This document shows positions 6,415 to 10,584 of a DNA stretch of 10,584 nucleotides, in pieces; position 1 is the stretch's first letter, and every line of letters begins with the position of its first letter. Where the stretch lies: positions 1-10,584 of the forward strand of contig CAYTAG010000114.1 in the NCBI GenBank assembly GCA_964435625.1, given 5' to 3'. This DNA is from PXRE01 sp964435625. Its GTDB lineage: Archaea > Halobacteriota > Halobacteria > Halobacteriales > PXRE01. The notes under the pieces are model-generated. The model searched no databases, was not told the DNA's origin, and was given only the letters and a program-made list of their open reading frames with translations. The position numbers were made by a program, and so were the translations under genes.

Positions 6415-6926
6415 ATGGCTCAGGGAAGGAGTGACAACCGCCTTAACGGAGTAGATAACGCCGATAAGGGGATTCTCCATCTTCTCCAGCAGAACGCCCG
6501 GGACAATTCGACTTCGATGATTGGCGAGAAGGTCGGTGGCTCCTCAAGTACCGTCGGAAACCGAATCAACAAGCTGGAAGAGCGAGGCATTATCACCAGT
6601 TACCAGCCGACGCTGAACTACGAGAAGATCGGGTTAGACCACCACATACTCCTCACCGGGACCGTACCCTTGGAAGACCTAGGGTCGGTGACTGACGAAG
6701 TCCTGGACGCGACCGGTGTGGTAAACGTTCGGGAACTCTTCACCAACGAAAAAACGTCTCGATTGAACTTGTCGGGGAGAACCGCCAGAGGGTGAAGGAG
6801 ATTATAAACGAACTGAACAGCATTGGAGTCCACATCGAACGGACACAGATGATGAGGCGGGAGCGGGACCGGCCCTTCGACGAGTATGGGAAGGAACAGG
6901 CAGAGGACGAAGATTCGGAAAGTTAG
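6415..6926 (+). pseudogene. Lrp/AsnC family transcriptional regulator, frameshifted at an A6 run
   Basis: Residues 1-113 in the first frame give an AsnC-type helix-turn-helix (DKGILHLLQQNAR 17-29; TVGNRINKLEERGIITSYQP 46-65) and the first half of the ligand-binding domain (DHHILLTGTVP 75-85; ATGVVNVRELFTNEK 99-113). At A6 (6749-6754) the frame runs on only to a stop at 6793-6795, losing the domain. One base back, the sequence continues as NVSIELVGENRQRVKEII and SIGVHIERTQMMRR to TAG at 6924-6926. This is the missing half of the domain, so the restored protein would be 170 aa, normal for the family. Possible causes are a deletion (A7 to A6), a homopolymer sequencing error, or translational slippage; a mutation or error is most likely. 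Codon bias is weak compared with the flanking chromosome, so the gene may be acquired. No clear TATA-like box was found for it. Confidence 0.85.
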
Positions 6927-6997
6927 CCAAAGTCGCGCTTTTGGTGGAAATCATCCAGTTACCGCAGCTGAAGCTAAGAATTGTCCAACCCCCGACA

Positions 6998-7007
6998 CAT
7001 TCTTAAG
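6998..7007 (+). promoter_or_regulatory. TATA-like box for the HalOD1 gene
   Basis: CATTCTTAAG lies 22-32 nt before the ATG at 7030, the leaderless spacing seen elsewhere in the window. It gives the HalOD1 gene its own transcript, independent of the broken Lrp gene 103 bp upstream. Confidence 0.6.
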
Positions 7008-7029
7008 CGGGAGTCACCTACTGCGGACG

Positions 7030-7293
7030 ATGAGTAAAGTACAAAGCGGGCGACCGAAGCATGTTAACCCCACCCAAAAGGTAATCGAGAGAGTTGCCGA
7101 AGCCGAAGGCGTCTCCCCGGAAAAACTTACCCCTCCACTATTCGAGGTCATCGACCCTGACGCCTTGGACCAACTCTTCGGGAATACAGCGACCGCTGGC
7201 CGTATGGAAGGACAGGCTATCTTCACCTACAACGGCTACGAGGTAACGGTCAGTGGGGACGGCCATGTCGCGGTTGACGCTCTGGAGGAATAG
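7030..7293 (+). CDS. HalOD1 (haloarchaeal output domain 1) protein
   Basis: The predicted protein has 87 aa. The pattern VIERVAEAEGVSPEKLTPPL (18-37), then FEVIDPDALDQLF (38-50), then a strand region FTYNGYEVTVSGDGHVAVDAL (65-85) is the HalOD1 domain in full: a short helix, the PPL...DPDAL signature, and a terminal beta hairpin with the G-x-V-x-V-x-x-x-G pattern. HalOD1 was first described as a presumed output domain of haloarchaeal signalling proteins and also occurs alone, as here; its biochemical activity is unknown. The first 15 residues are polar and disordered-looking. The ATG at 7030 is supported by the promoter spacing. Mixed third-base use agrees with the low-GC segment around it. 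Confidence 0.85.
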   Translation: MSKVQSGRPKHVNPTQKVIERVAEAEGVSPEKLTPPLFEVIDPDALDQLFGNTATAGRMEGQAIFTYNGYEVTVSGDGHVAVDALEE

Positions 7294-7334
7294 ACTCACA
7301 ACACCTTCCAGAAGAGTATCAGACGTTGGTCGGA

Positions 7335-7508
7335 ATGCCGCGCTCAGCTACTTCAAAAAGACCTACGGCCCAGAAAGTTTCTACCCTCTTCAAGACTGGC
7401 GGGGTACACCACGACTCCCCATTTGCCATGGCCGAGGGAGACACAGGCGACAACCACGGGTTCGCCGCTCCGCCAACGGGTGCTTCCATGGAAATGAGAG
7501 ATTCCTGA
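7335..7508 (+). CDS. Possible 57-aa hypothetical protein
   Basis: The frame from ATG 7335 to TGA 7506-7508 encodes a polar protein: a basic N-terminal third (MPRSATSKRPTAQK) and an acidic remainder (FAMAEGDTGDNHG, ASMEMRDS). The charge balance of the second half fits a haloarchaeal protein, and third-base use resembles the HalOD1 gene 41 bp upstream, with which it could share a transcript. No family is recognised, no promoter of its own is clear, and the frame could be chance. Otherwise the 7294-7613 gap holds only the T-rich signal beyond nth. Confidence 0.25.
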   Translation: MPRSATSKRPTAQKVSTLFKTGGVHHDSPFAMAEGDTGDNHGFAAPPTGASMEMRDS

Positions 7509-7583
7509 CACCGTATGCCACGGATTCAGCAGGATTCTCCCGCTATCCGGGCGGGCCGTCCTAAGCCGGAAGCCTTCGTTACG

Positions 7584-7596
7584 TTTAAAATAAAGA
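7584..7596 (-). terminator. T-rich terminator-like tract after nth
   Basis: On the minus strand, 17 nt past the nth stop, the sequence reads GTCTTTATTTTAAA, a T-rich run of the type at which archaeal RNA polymerase terminates. The opposite strand would also pass as a TATA-like box, but it faces only an antisense frame. Confidence 0.4.
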
Positions 7597-7613
7597 CGCG
7601 GCTCTCAGGGACT

Positions 7614-8666
7614 CTATGCAGGTTTATCGTCCGATACTGTTTCCGCAGGGTCAACGACTTCGCCGGATTCGAGGTCAACTCCCACCCTGTCGCAAAGGTC
7701 GAAGAGTGGGCAGGCTTCGGGACCATCAAGACAAGCCGGTTTGCGAGCAGTGCAGTACTCCCGTCCGAATTGTATCGTCGCAGTATGGCCGAATCCGCAT
7801 TTCTCGGGAGGGACACCGCCGTGAGCGAAGGTAATCTCCTCTCCGTCAACAACGTAAGTGCCCCCGTTCGAGAACCCCTCCTGTTTCACGCCGTTATACC
7901 GACTCGATGAGAACCCACATTTCTCGGCCGGAACGTCCCCTTCCAGGACCGCACGGACCGCCTCGTGGTCGGCGTCCGGCGGTGCGATCCCCAGGCGCCG
8001 GTAGATGCGATGGACGTGCGTGTCGACCGGGAAGACGCCGCCGCGGCCGCCCGAAAACAGCAACACGCAGTCGGCGGTCTTGGGACCGACGCCGTTCATC
8101 GACAGCAGGGTCTCCCGGACCGTCTCGGGGCCCTCGCGCGTGACGAACTCGTCGAAACCGGCAGCACCGCCGTACTCCGCGAGGACGCGCTCGGCGAGTC
8201 GCTGGATGGTCTCGGACTTCTGGTTGTAGAGGCCGGCCGGCTGGATGATCTCGGCGAGTCGCTCGCGGTCGGCGGCTGCGAGGTTCTCCGCGAGGTCGAC
8301 GTCTCGCGGCTCGCCTCGCTCGCCGCTCGACCCGTCCGAGGCGCTCCGCGCCTCGCGCGGCCCGTACGTCTCCATCAGCGCGTCGTGTGCGGGCTGGCTG
8401 GCCTGGTCGCTGGTGTTCTGGCTCAGGACGGTCCGGACGAGACATTCGAAGGCGTCCTGGCCGCCGTAGGTCTTCTGCCAGTAGAGGTCGCCCAGGCGGT
8501 CGACCACGGCCTCGGCGCGGGTGGTGGCCTCGCCGGCGGCGAACTCCGCGGCCGTCCAGCCCCCAGGGTCGCCACCGCTGATGTTCACGTCCGGTTCGGG
8601 ATCGGTGTTCCCGGCTGCCGTGGGGTCGTCCTCCTCAGGATAGCCCGCCGGGTCGTCGTCGCTCAT
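7614..8666 (-). CDS. nth: Endonuclease III (DNA glycosylase/AP lyase), chimeric with internal duplication
   Basis: This base-excision-repair enzyme removes oxidised pyrimidines and nicks abasic sites. Of the 350 aa, residues 1-50 are an acidic extension. The HhH-GPD core has LVRTVLSQNTSD (76-87), the helix-hairpin-helix LSMNGVGPKTADCVLLF (188-204) with expected catalytic Lys196, and VDTHVHR (214-220) with Asp215. The [4Fe-4S] ligands are Cys305, 312, 319 and 325 (Cx6Cx6Cx5C). Odd points: E. coli Nth has 211 aa; residues 104-122 are a low-complexity loop; and VPAEKCGF (245-252) recurs as VPPEKCGF (285-292), leaving a 40-residue insert between the catalytic core and the cluster domain. By hand count, 5 of the 45 codons before residue 245 end in A/T, against 43 of the last 98. 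The enzyme is probably a recombinant; whether it still works is open. ATG 8666 follows a TATA-like box at leaderless spacing. Confidence 0.88.
   Translation of the reverse strand: MSDDDPAGYPEEDDPTAAGNTDPEPDVNISGGDPGGWTAAEFAAGEATTRAEAVVDRLGDLYWQKTYGGQDAFECLVRTVLSQNTSDQASQPAHDALMETYGPREARSASDGSSGERGEPRDVDLAENLAAADRERLAEIIQPAGLYNQKSETIQRLAERVLAEYGGAAGFDEFVTREGPETVRETLLSMNGVGPKTADCVLLFSGGRGGVFPVDTHVHRIYRRLGIAPPDADHEAVRAVLEGDVPAEKCGFSSSRYNGVKQEGFSNGGTYVVDGEEITFAHGGVPPEKCGFGHTATIQFGREYCTARKPACLDGPEACPLFDLCDRVGVDLESGEVVDPAETVSDDKPA
7791..7934 (-). repeat. Imperfect direct repeat marking a junction inside nth
   Basis: The 24-nt segments 7791-7814 and 7911-7934 match at 19 positions, including an unbroken CATTTCTCGG core on the plus strand, and encode VPPEKCGF and VPAEKCGF. 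They are exactly 120 nt apart, so the frame is kept. The 96 nt between them encode residues with no counterpart in ordinary endonuclease III, as far as I can tell. Five mismatches rule out a fresh target-site duplication or replication slip and favour joining of two diverged nth alleles. Confidence 0.7.
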
Positions 8667-8688
8667 AAACGGGGTCAGGGGGCGGACC

Positions 8689-8697
8689 GTAAAAACC
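8689..8697 (-). promoter_or_regulatory. TATA-like box for nth
   Basis: The minus strand reads GGTTTTTACG, 23-31 nt before the ATG at 8666. It lies in the 48-bp gap after the small membrane protein gene, giving nth its own leaderless transcript. Confidence 0.6.
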
Positions 8698-8714
8698 GCG
8701 GCGGAGTGTGCCGC

Positions 8715-8945
8715 TCAGTTGCCGCGCCAGCGCCAGACGGCGTAGATGGGCGCGAGCGTGAGCGCGGTGACGCCGAAGGTGACCGCGAGCGCGCGCGCAC
8801 CGCTGGCGCCCGTGGCGACGGCCGTGGCCCCGGCCGCCCCGCCGACCGTCGCGGCGCCGCCGATCAGGGCCGTGATGCTCACGCAGCACAGCGCGAGCAG
8901 GCTAGCGAGGCCCAGCGTCCCCAGGCGGCGGCCGTCCTCGGACAT
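8715..8945 (-). CDS. Small membrane protein with a Cys-Cys pair, function unknown
   Basis: The predicted protein has 76 aa. A polar start (MSEDGRRLGT) is followed by a hydrophobic stretch about 9-31, a Gly/Ala/Thr-rich middle (29-50), a second membrane segment about 52-71, and a basic end WRWRGN. Paired cysteines at 20-21 lie within the first membrane segment (LLALCCVSIT), a feature shared in a general way with small metal-transport proteins such as MerT, but there is no other support for metal transport. An in-frame ATG at 8960 would add five residues (METPP); 8945 is chosen because a TATA-like box at 8970-8980 lies 25-35 nt away. The gene precedes nth with a 48-bp gap. Confidence 0.65.
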   Translation of the reverse strand: MSEDGRRLGTLGLASLLALCCVSITALIGGAATVGGAAGATAVATGASGARALAVTFGVTALTLAPIYAVWRWRGN

Positions 8946-8969
8946 GGGTGGGGTTTCCATCGCCTGGGG

Positions 8970-8980
8970 CTTGAATGTTC
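8970..8980 (-). promoter_or_regulatory. TATA-like box for the small membrane protein
   Basis: The minus strand reads GAACATTCAAGC around this point. Its spacing to the ATG at 8945 fits a leaderless transcript and argues against the alternative ATG at 8960. A further AT-rich spot (GGTTAACTT, about 8997-9005) lies upstream. Confidence 0.45.
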
Positions 8981-9043
8981 GTCACTGCGAGCCTGGAAGT
9001 TAACCGCGCTCTCACTGGACACCGTTTCCGTCAGCAACACGCA

Positions 9044-9060
9044 GAAAGCCCCCGGCGCTC
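9044..9060. repeat. Truncated end module of the structured repeat
   Basis: AGAAAGCCCCCGGCGCTC repeats the left end of copies 1 and 2. It is preceded by TCAGCAACACGC, which resembles the CGCCAACACCC before copy 2, so flanking sequence was duplicated with the end. None of the rest of the element follows; the module stops about 30 nt before copy 2 begins. Confidence 0.5.
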
Positions 9061-9091
9061 TCCGCGAACGACATCGTTACCGCCAACACCC

Positions 9092-9244
9092 AGAAGCCCC
9101 CGCGCGCTCGACCCGCCGGGGCGGGCGAGAGCACGCTCTCGCTGCTTCCCGCTCGTTTCACTCGCGGGAACCTCGTTGCGCTCCTCGGCCGCCGGCCTGC
9201 GGTGCTTACGTCGTCCGGGTGGGATCGAGCGCCCGGCCCCTTTC
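9092..9244. repeat. Structured repeat element, copy 2
   Basis: This is in the same orientation as copy 1, about 3 kb away. The left end (9092-9111) is complementary to the right end (9225-9244) apart from the outermost two bases, the conserved C3/C3 internal loop and one further mismatch. Inside are a perfect hairpin GCGAGAGC-AC-GCTCTCGC (9125-9142), a second hairpin TTCCCGC/GCGGGAA (9146-9170), the box CCTCGTTGCGCTCCTCGGCC (begins 9171; 21 of 23 identical with copy 1), and the 27-nt block 9192-9218, identical to copy 1. The private hairpins lie before the box here but after it in copy 1. A minus-strand frame of 92 codons crosses this copy; I regard it as a by-product. Confidence 0.75.
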
Positions 9245-9245
9245 A

Positions 9246-9307
9246 TCCCCGCGAGCCGGGCGAGCGGGGAATTGAAAGACGAGCAACGCGAGTCTTTCAG
9301 AAGTCCC
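9246..9307. repeat. Two extra hairpins inserted in the copy 2 element
   Basis: TCCCCGC (9246-9252) pairs with GCGGGGA (9264-9270). TGAAAGAC (9273-9280) pairs with GTCTTTCA (9292-9299) around an 11-nt loop, with outer bases GGGA/TCCC (9267-9270 and 9304-9307) able to extend the second stem past a small internal loop. These 60-odd bases stand where copy 1 goes almost directly from the inverted end to its tandem array, so they are a copy-specific insertion. Confidence 0.6.
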
Positions 9308-9320
9308 AACCGGGACGGTC

Positions 9321-9430
9321 GTGCCGGTCACCTTCGAGTGCGGTCGTGCCGGCCACCATCGCTTTGCCGGGCGTGCAGGCTACCTTCTCCAAGCGGTGGT
9401 GCCGGCCACCTCCGCTTATCGGAACACCGC
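9321..9430. repeat. Tandem repeats of about 27 bp attached to structured repeat copy 2
   Basis: Four units start at 9321, 9346, 9373 and 9399, with lengths 25, 27, 26 and 27 nt. Each begins GTGCCGG or GTGCAGG, then a pyrimidine pair and ACC. The last unit ends CCGCTTATCGGAACACCGCC, almost identical to the end of the array in copy 1. Lengths not divisible by three argue against a repeated peptide. Confidence 0.7.
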
Positions 9431-9454
9431 CTGTCTCTCCAGGGTCGACCAAAC

Positions 9455-9868
9455 TCACTCCTCGGAAGTGGGAAGAAACGAGACGCGTTCGTCCCCCACG
9501 ACCAGGCCGACGGCGTAGTAGCGGCCGTCGTACCGGAGGTACGCCCGGTCGTCCGCGGTCAGGTGCTGGCGGACTCGCTCCGCGAAGGTCGAGACGGGGT
9601 CCGGCGTGGCGGTCTCCTCGCCCGGACACCGGCGGTATTCGCCTTCCTCGACGGCGGTCGTGACGATCTCCCGTTCCGGGTCGGTAAGGTCCGTGAAGGC
9701 GATGGGATTCGACGGTGCCTCGGAAGATTCCGAAAGGGGTTCGACGCGGACGACGGTCGCTGTCATCTCGCTACACTGCTCGGGACCGGACGAGAGACAC
9801 CCCGCGAAGGTGCTGCTCGCGACCAGGACGCTCGCACGGAGGACGGATCGGCGGGAACTCGCGGGCAT
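9455..9868 (-). CDS. Tat-type lipoprotein of unknown function
   Basis: The predicted protein has 137 aa. The N-terminus SSRRSVLRASVLVASSTFAGC (4-24) combines a twin-arginine pair (6-7), a moderately hydrophobic segment and a lipobox FAGC with Cys24. Haloarchaea export most lipoproteins through Tat and anchor them by this Cys on the outer face of the membrane. The mature part is acidic, contains two more cysteines (Cys32 and Cys81) that could form a disulfide, and ends with a strand-rich region, LRYDGRYYAVGLVVGDERVSF (111-131), that looks like a small compact domain. No enzymatic motif is seen and the family is not recognised. The start codon lies 18 bp after the methyltransferase stop on the same strand, so the two are probably one transcript whose promoter is outside the window. 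Its stop lies just beyond the repeat region of copy 2. Confidence 0.8.
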   Translation of the reverse strand: MPASSRRSVLRASVLVASSTFAGCLSSGPEQCSEMTATVVRVEPLSESSEAPSNPIAFTDLTDPEREIVTTAVEEGEYRRCPGEETATPDPVSTFAERVRQHLTADDRAYLRYDGRYYAVGLVVGDERVSFLPTSEE

Positions 9869-9886
9869 GGTTCACGGAAGCGGCAT

Positions 9887-10584
9887 TCAGTCCACCACTG
9901 CCCGCACCTGCAGGTACTCGACGCTGATGGCGTTGTCGGCGAACCACTCCTCCAGAGTGGCGACGGCGTCGTCCTGCAACGCCCGGCGGGCGTCGCCGTC
10001 GTCCAGCCGGCCGACCACCGGCGCCAGCGGCCCGGACTCCTCGGCGAACTCCCGCCAGAAGTGCTGCGGGGAGGCGTACCGGAACTGGGCGATCCGCCGG
10101 GAGAAGGAGACGTCCCGGACGTCGGGCAGCCACGAGCGGACCGAGGAGGGTTCCCCCCAGCGAAGGTGCGCCCAGGGGTCCTCGACCGCCGCGTCGACGT
10201 GGTCGGTGAGCACCTCCGTCAGGCGCCCGACGAGGCCGTCCGGCGACCACGCGGTGAACGCGACGCGGCCACCCGACCGGACGACCCGCACCAGTTCCCG
10301 GCCGGTGACCTCGGCGTCGGGGGCGAAGACGTGGCCGAAGTTCGAGAGGGCGACGTCGAAGGCGTCCGCGCGGAACGGGAGGTGCTCGGCGTCGCCCTCC
10401 AGCAGGTCGACGCCGTCGGTGCCGGCCACCGAGACGTTCTCGCGGGCCAGTTCGAGCATCGGCCGGGCGAGGTCGACGCCGACGACCTCCGCGCCGGTCC
10501 GACTGGCGGTCAACGCCACGTTGCCGGTACCACAGCCGACGTCCAGCACCGCGTCGCCCGGTTCGACGCCGGCGGCGCTGACCA
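9887..10584 (-). CDS. Class I SAM-dependent methyltransferase, UbiE/Methyltransf_11 type (5' end beyond window)
   Basis: Of this gene 231 codons are present; the frame is open through position 10584, so the true start is to the right. Motif I is VLDVGCGTGN, preceded by GVEPGDA, the usual lead-in. Then come the acidic residue that contacts the SAM ribose (VVGVDLARPMLELARENV), motif II/III DLLEGDAEHLPFRADAFDVALSNFG split across two strands, and the strand after the helix RVVRSGGRVAFTAW. This order is typical of small-molecule methyltransferases of the UbiE/Coq5 kind. The C-terminal 100 residues, which choose the substrate, contain FRYASPQHFWREFAEESGP and do not reveal the substrate. A GTG inside motif I (10549) is too late to be the start, because the SAM fold needs the preceding helix. 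It is upstream of, and probably co-transcribed with, the lipoprotein gene. Confidence 0.9.
   Translation of the reverse strand, partial: VSAAGVEPGDAVLDVGCGTGNVALTASRTGAEVVGVDLARPMLELARENVSVAGTDGVDLLEGDAEHLPFRADAFDVALSNFGHVFAPDAEVTGRELVRVVRSGGRVAFTAWSPDGLVGRLTEVLTDHVDAAVEDPWAHLRWGEPSSVRSWLPDVRDVSFSRRIAQFRYASPQHFWREFAEESGPLAPVVGRLDDGDARRALQDDAVATLEEWFADNAISVEYLQVRAVVD

Noticed and set aside
7584..7834. TATA-like box (TTTAAAATA) 24-33 nt before an ATG at 7616 on the plus strand, opening a 72-codon frame
   Set aside because: The frame is antisense to the iron-sulfur end of nth and strongly basic. The AT run is better explained as the nth terminator on the minus strand.
9031..9309. 92-codon minus-strand frame across structured repeat copy 2
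   Set aside because: It is composed of the repeat's hairpins, is very Arg/Gly-rich, and has no promoter or domain. The equivalent frame is not kept in copy 1. Such frames are likely to be annotated as hypothetical proteins but are better seen as by-products of the repeat.
10418..10430. GTGCCGGCCACC, matching the head of the tandem repeat units
   Set aside because: It lies within the methyltransferase coding sequence (Val-Ala-Gly-Thr codons on the minus strand) as a single occurrence, so it is chance.

Overview
The window comes from a halophilic archaeon (class Halobacteria). The evidence is a GC-rich background with strongly GC-biased third codon positions, proteins rich in Asp and Glu, a HalOD1 domain, a twin-Arg lipoprotein signal, and AT-rich TATA-like boxes about 25-32 nt upstream of several start codons with no Shine-Dalgarno sequence, the pattern of leaderless haloarchaeal transcripts. 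I would not name a genus from sequence alone.

Layout. Positions 1-5429 look like ordinary haloarchaeal chromosome: the N-terminal two thirds of CoaBC (-), a small FAD oxidoreductase (-), a GT87/DUF2029 polyprenol-type glycosyltransferase (-), an SRPBCC/START-like protein (+), an NAD-dependent sugar epimerase/dehydratase (-), and a winged-helix regulator (+) divergent from the epimerase. The glycosyltransferase and epimerase hint at surface-glycan work but lie in separate transcription units.

Positions about 5.64-7.93 kb are different. GC is visibly lower, codons are less biased, and the genes are small: a zinc-ribbon protein (-), an Lrp/AsnC regulator broken by a one-base frameshift in an A6 run (+), a HalOD1 protein (+), and possibly a 57-aa protein (+). 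The right edge of this low-GC stretch falls inside the endonuclease III gene (nth, -). There a VPxEKCGF motif occurs twice, 40 residues apart, and codon bias changes at the same point. The gene looks like a chimera: host 5' part, foreign 3' part, still open in frame.

Two same-direction copies of a structured repeat lie at 6092-6346 and 9092-9430. Each has long-range inverted ends around a 27-nt block identical in both copies, private perfect hairpins, and then a tandem array of about 27-bp units. The paired ends differ between copies with compensating base changes, which suggests selection on a folded RNA or DNA structure. A third, truncated end module sits at 9044-9060.

The right end returns to normal chromosome: a small membrane protein (-) behind its own promoter, then a lipoprotein (-) and a class I SAM methyltransferase (-, 5' end off the window) that are probably co-transcribed. 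No tRNA, rRNA, CRISPR array, integrase or transposase was seen.
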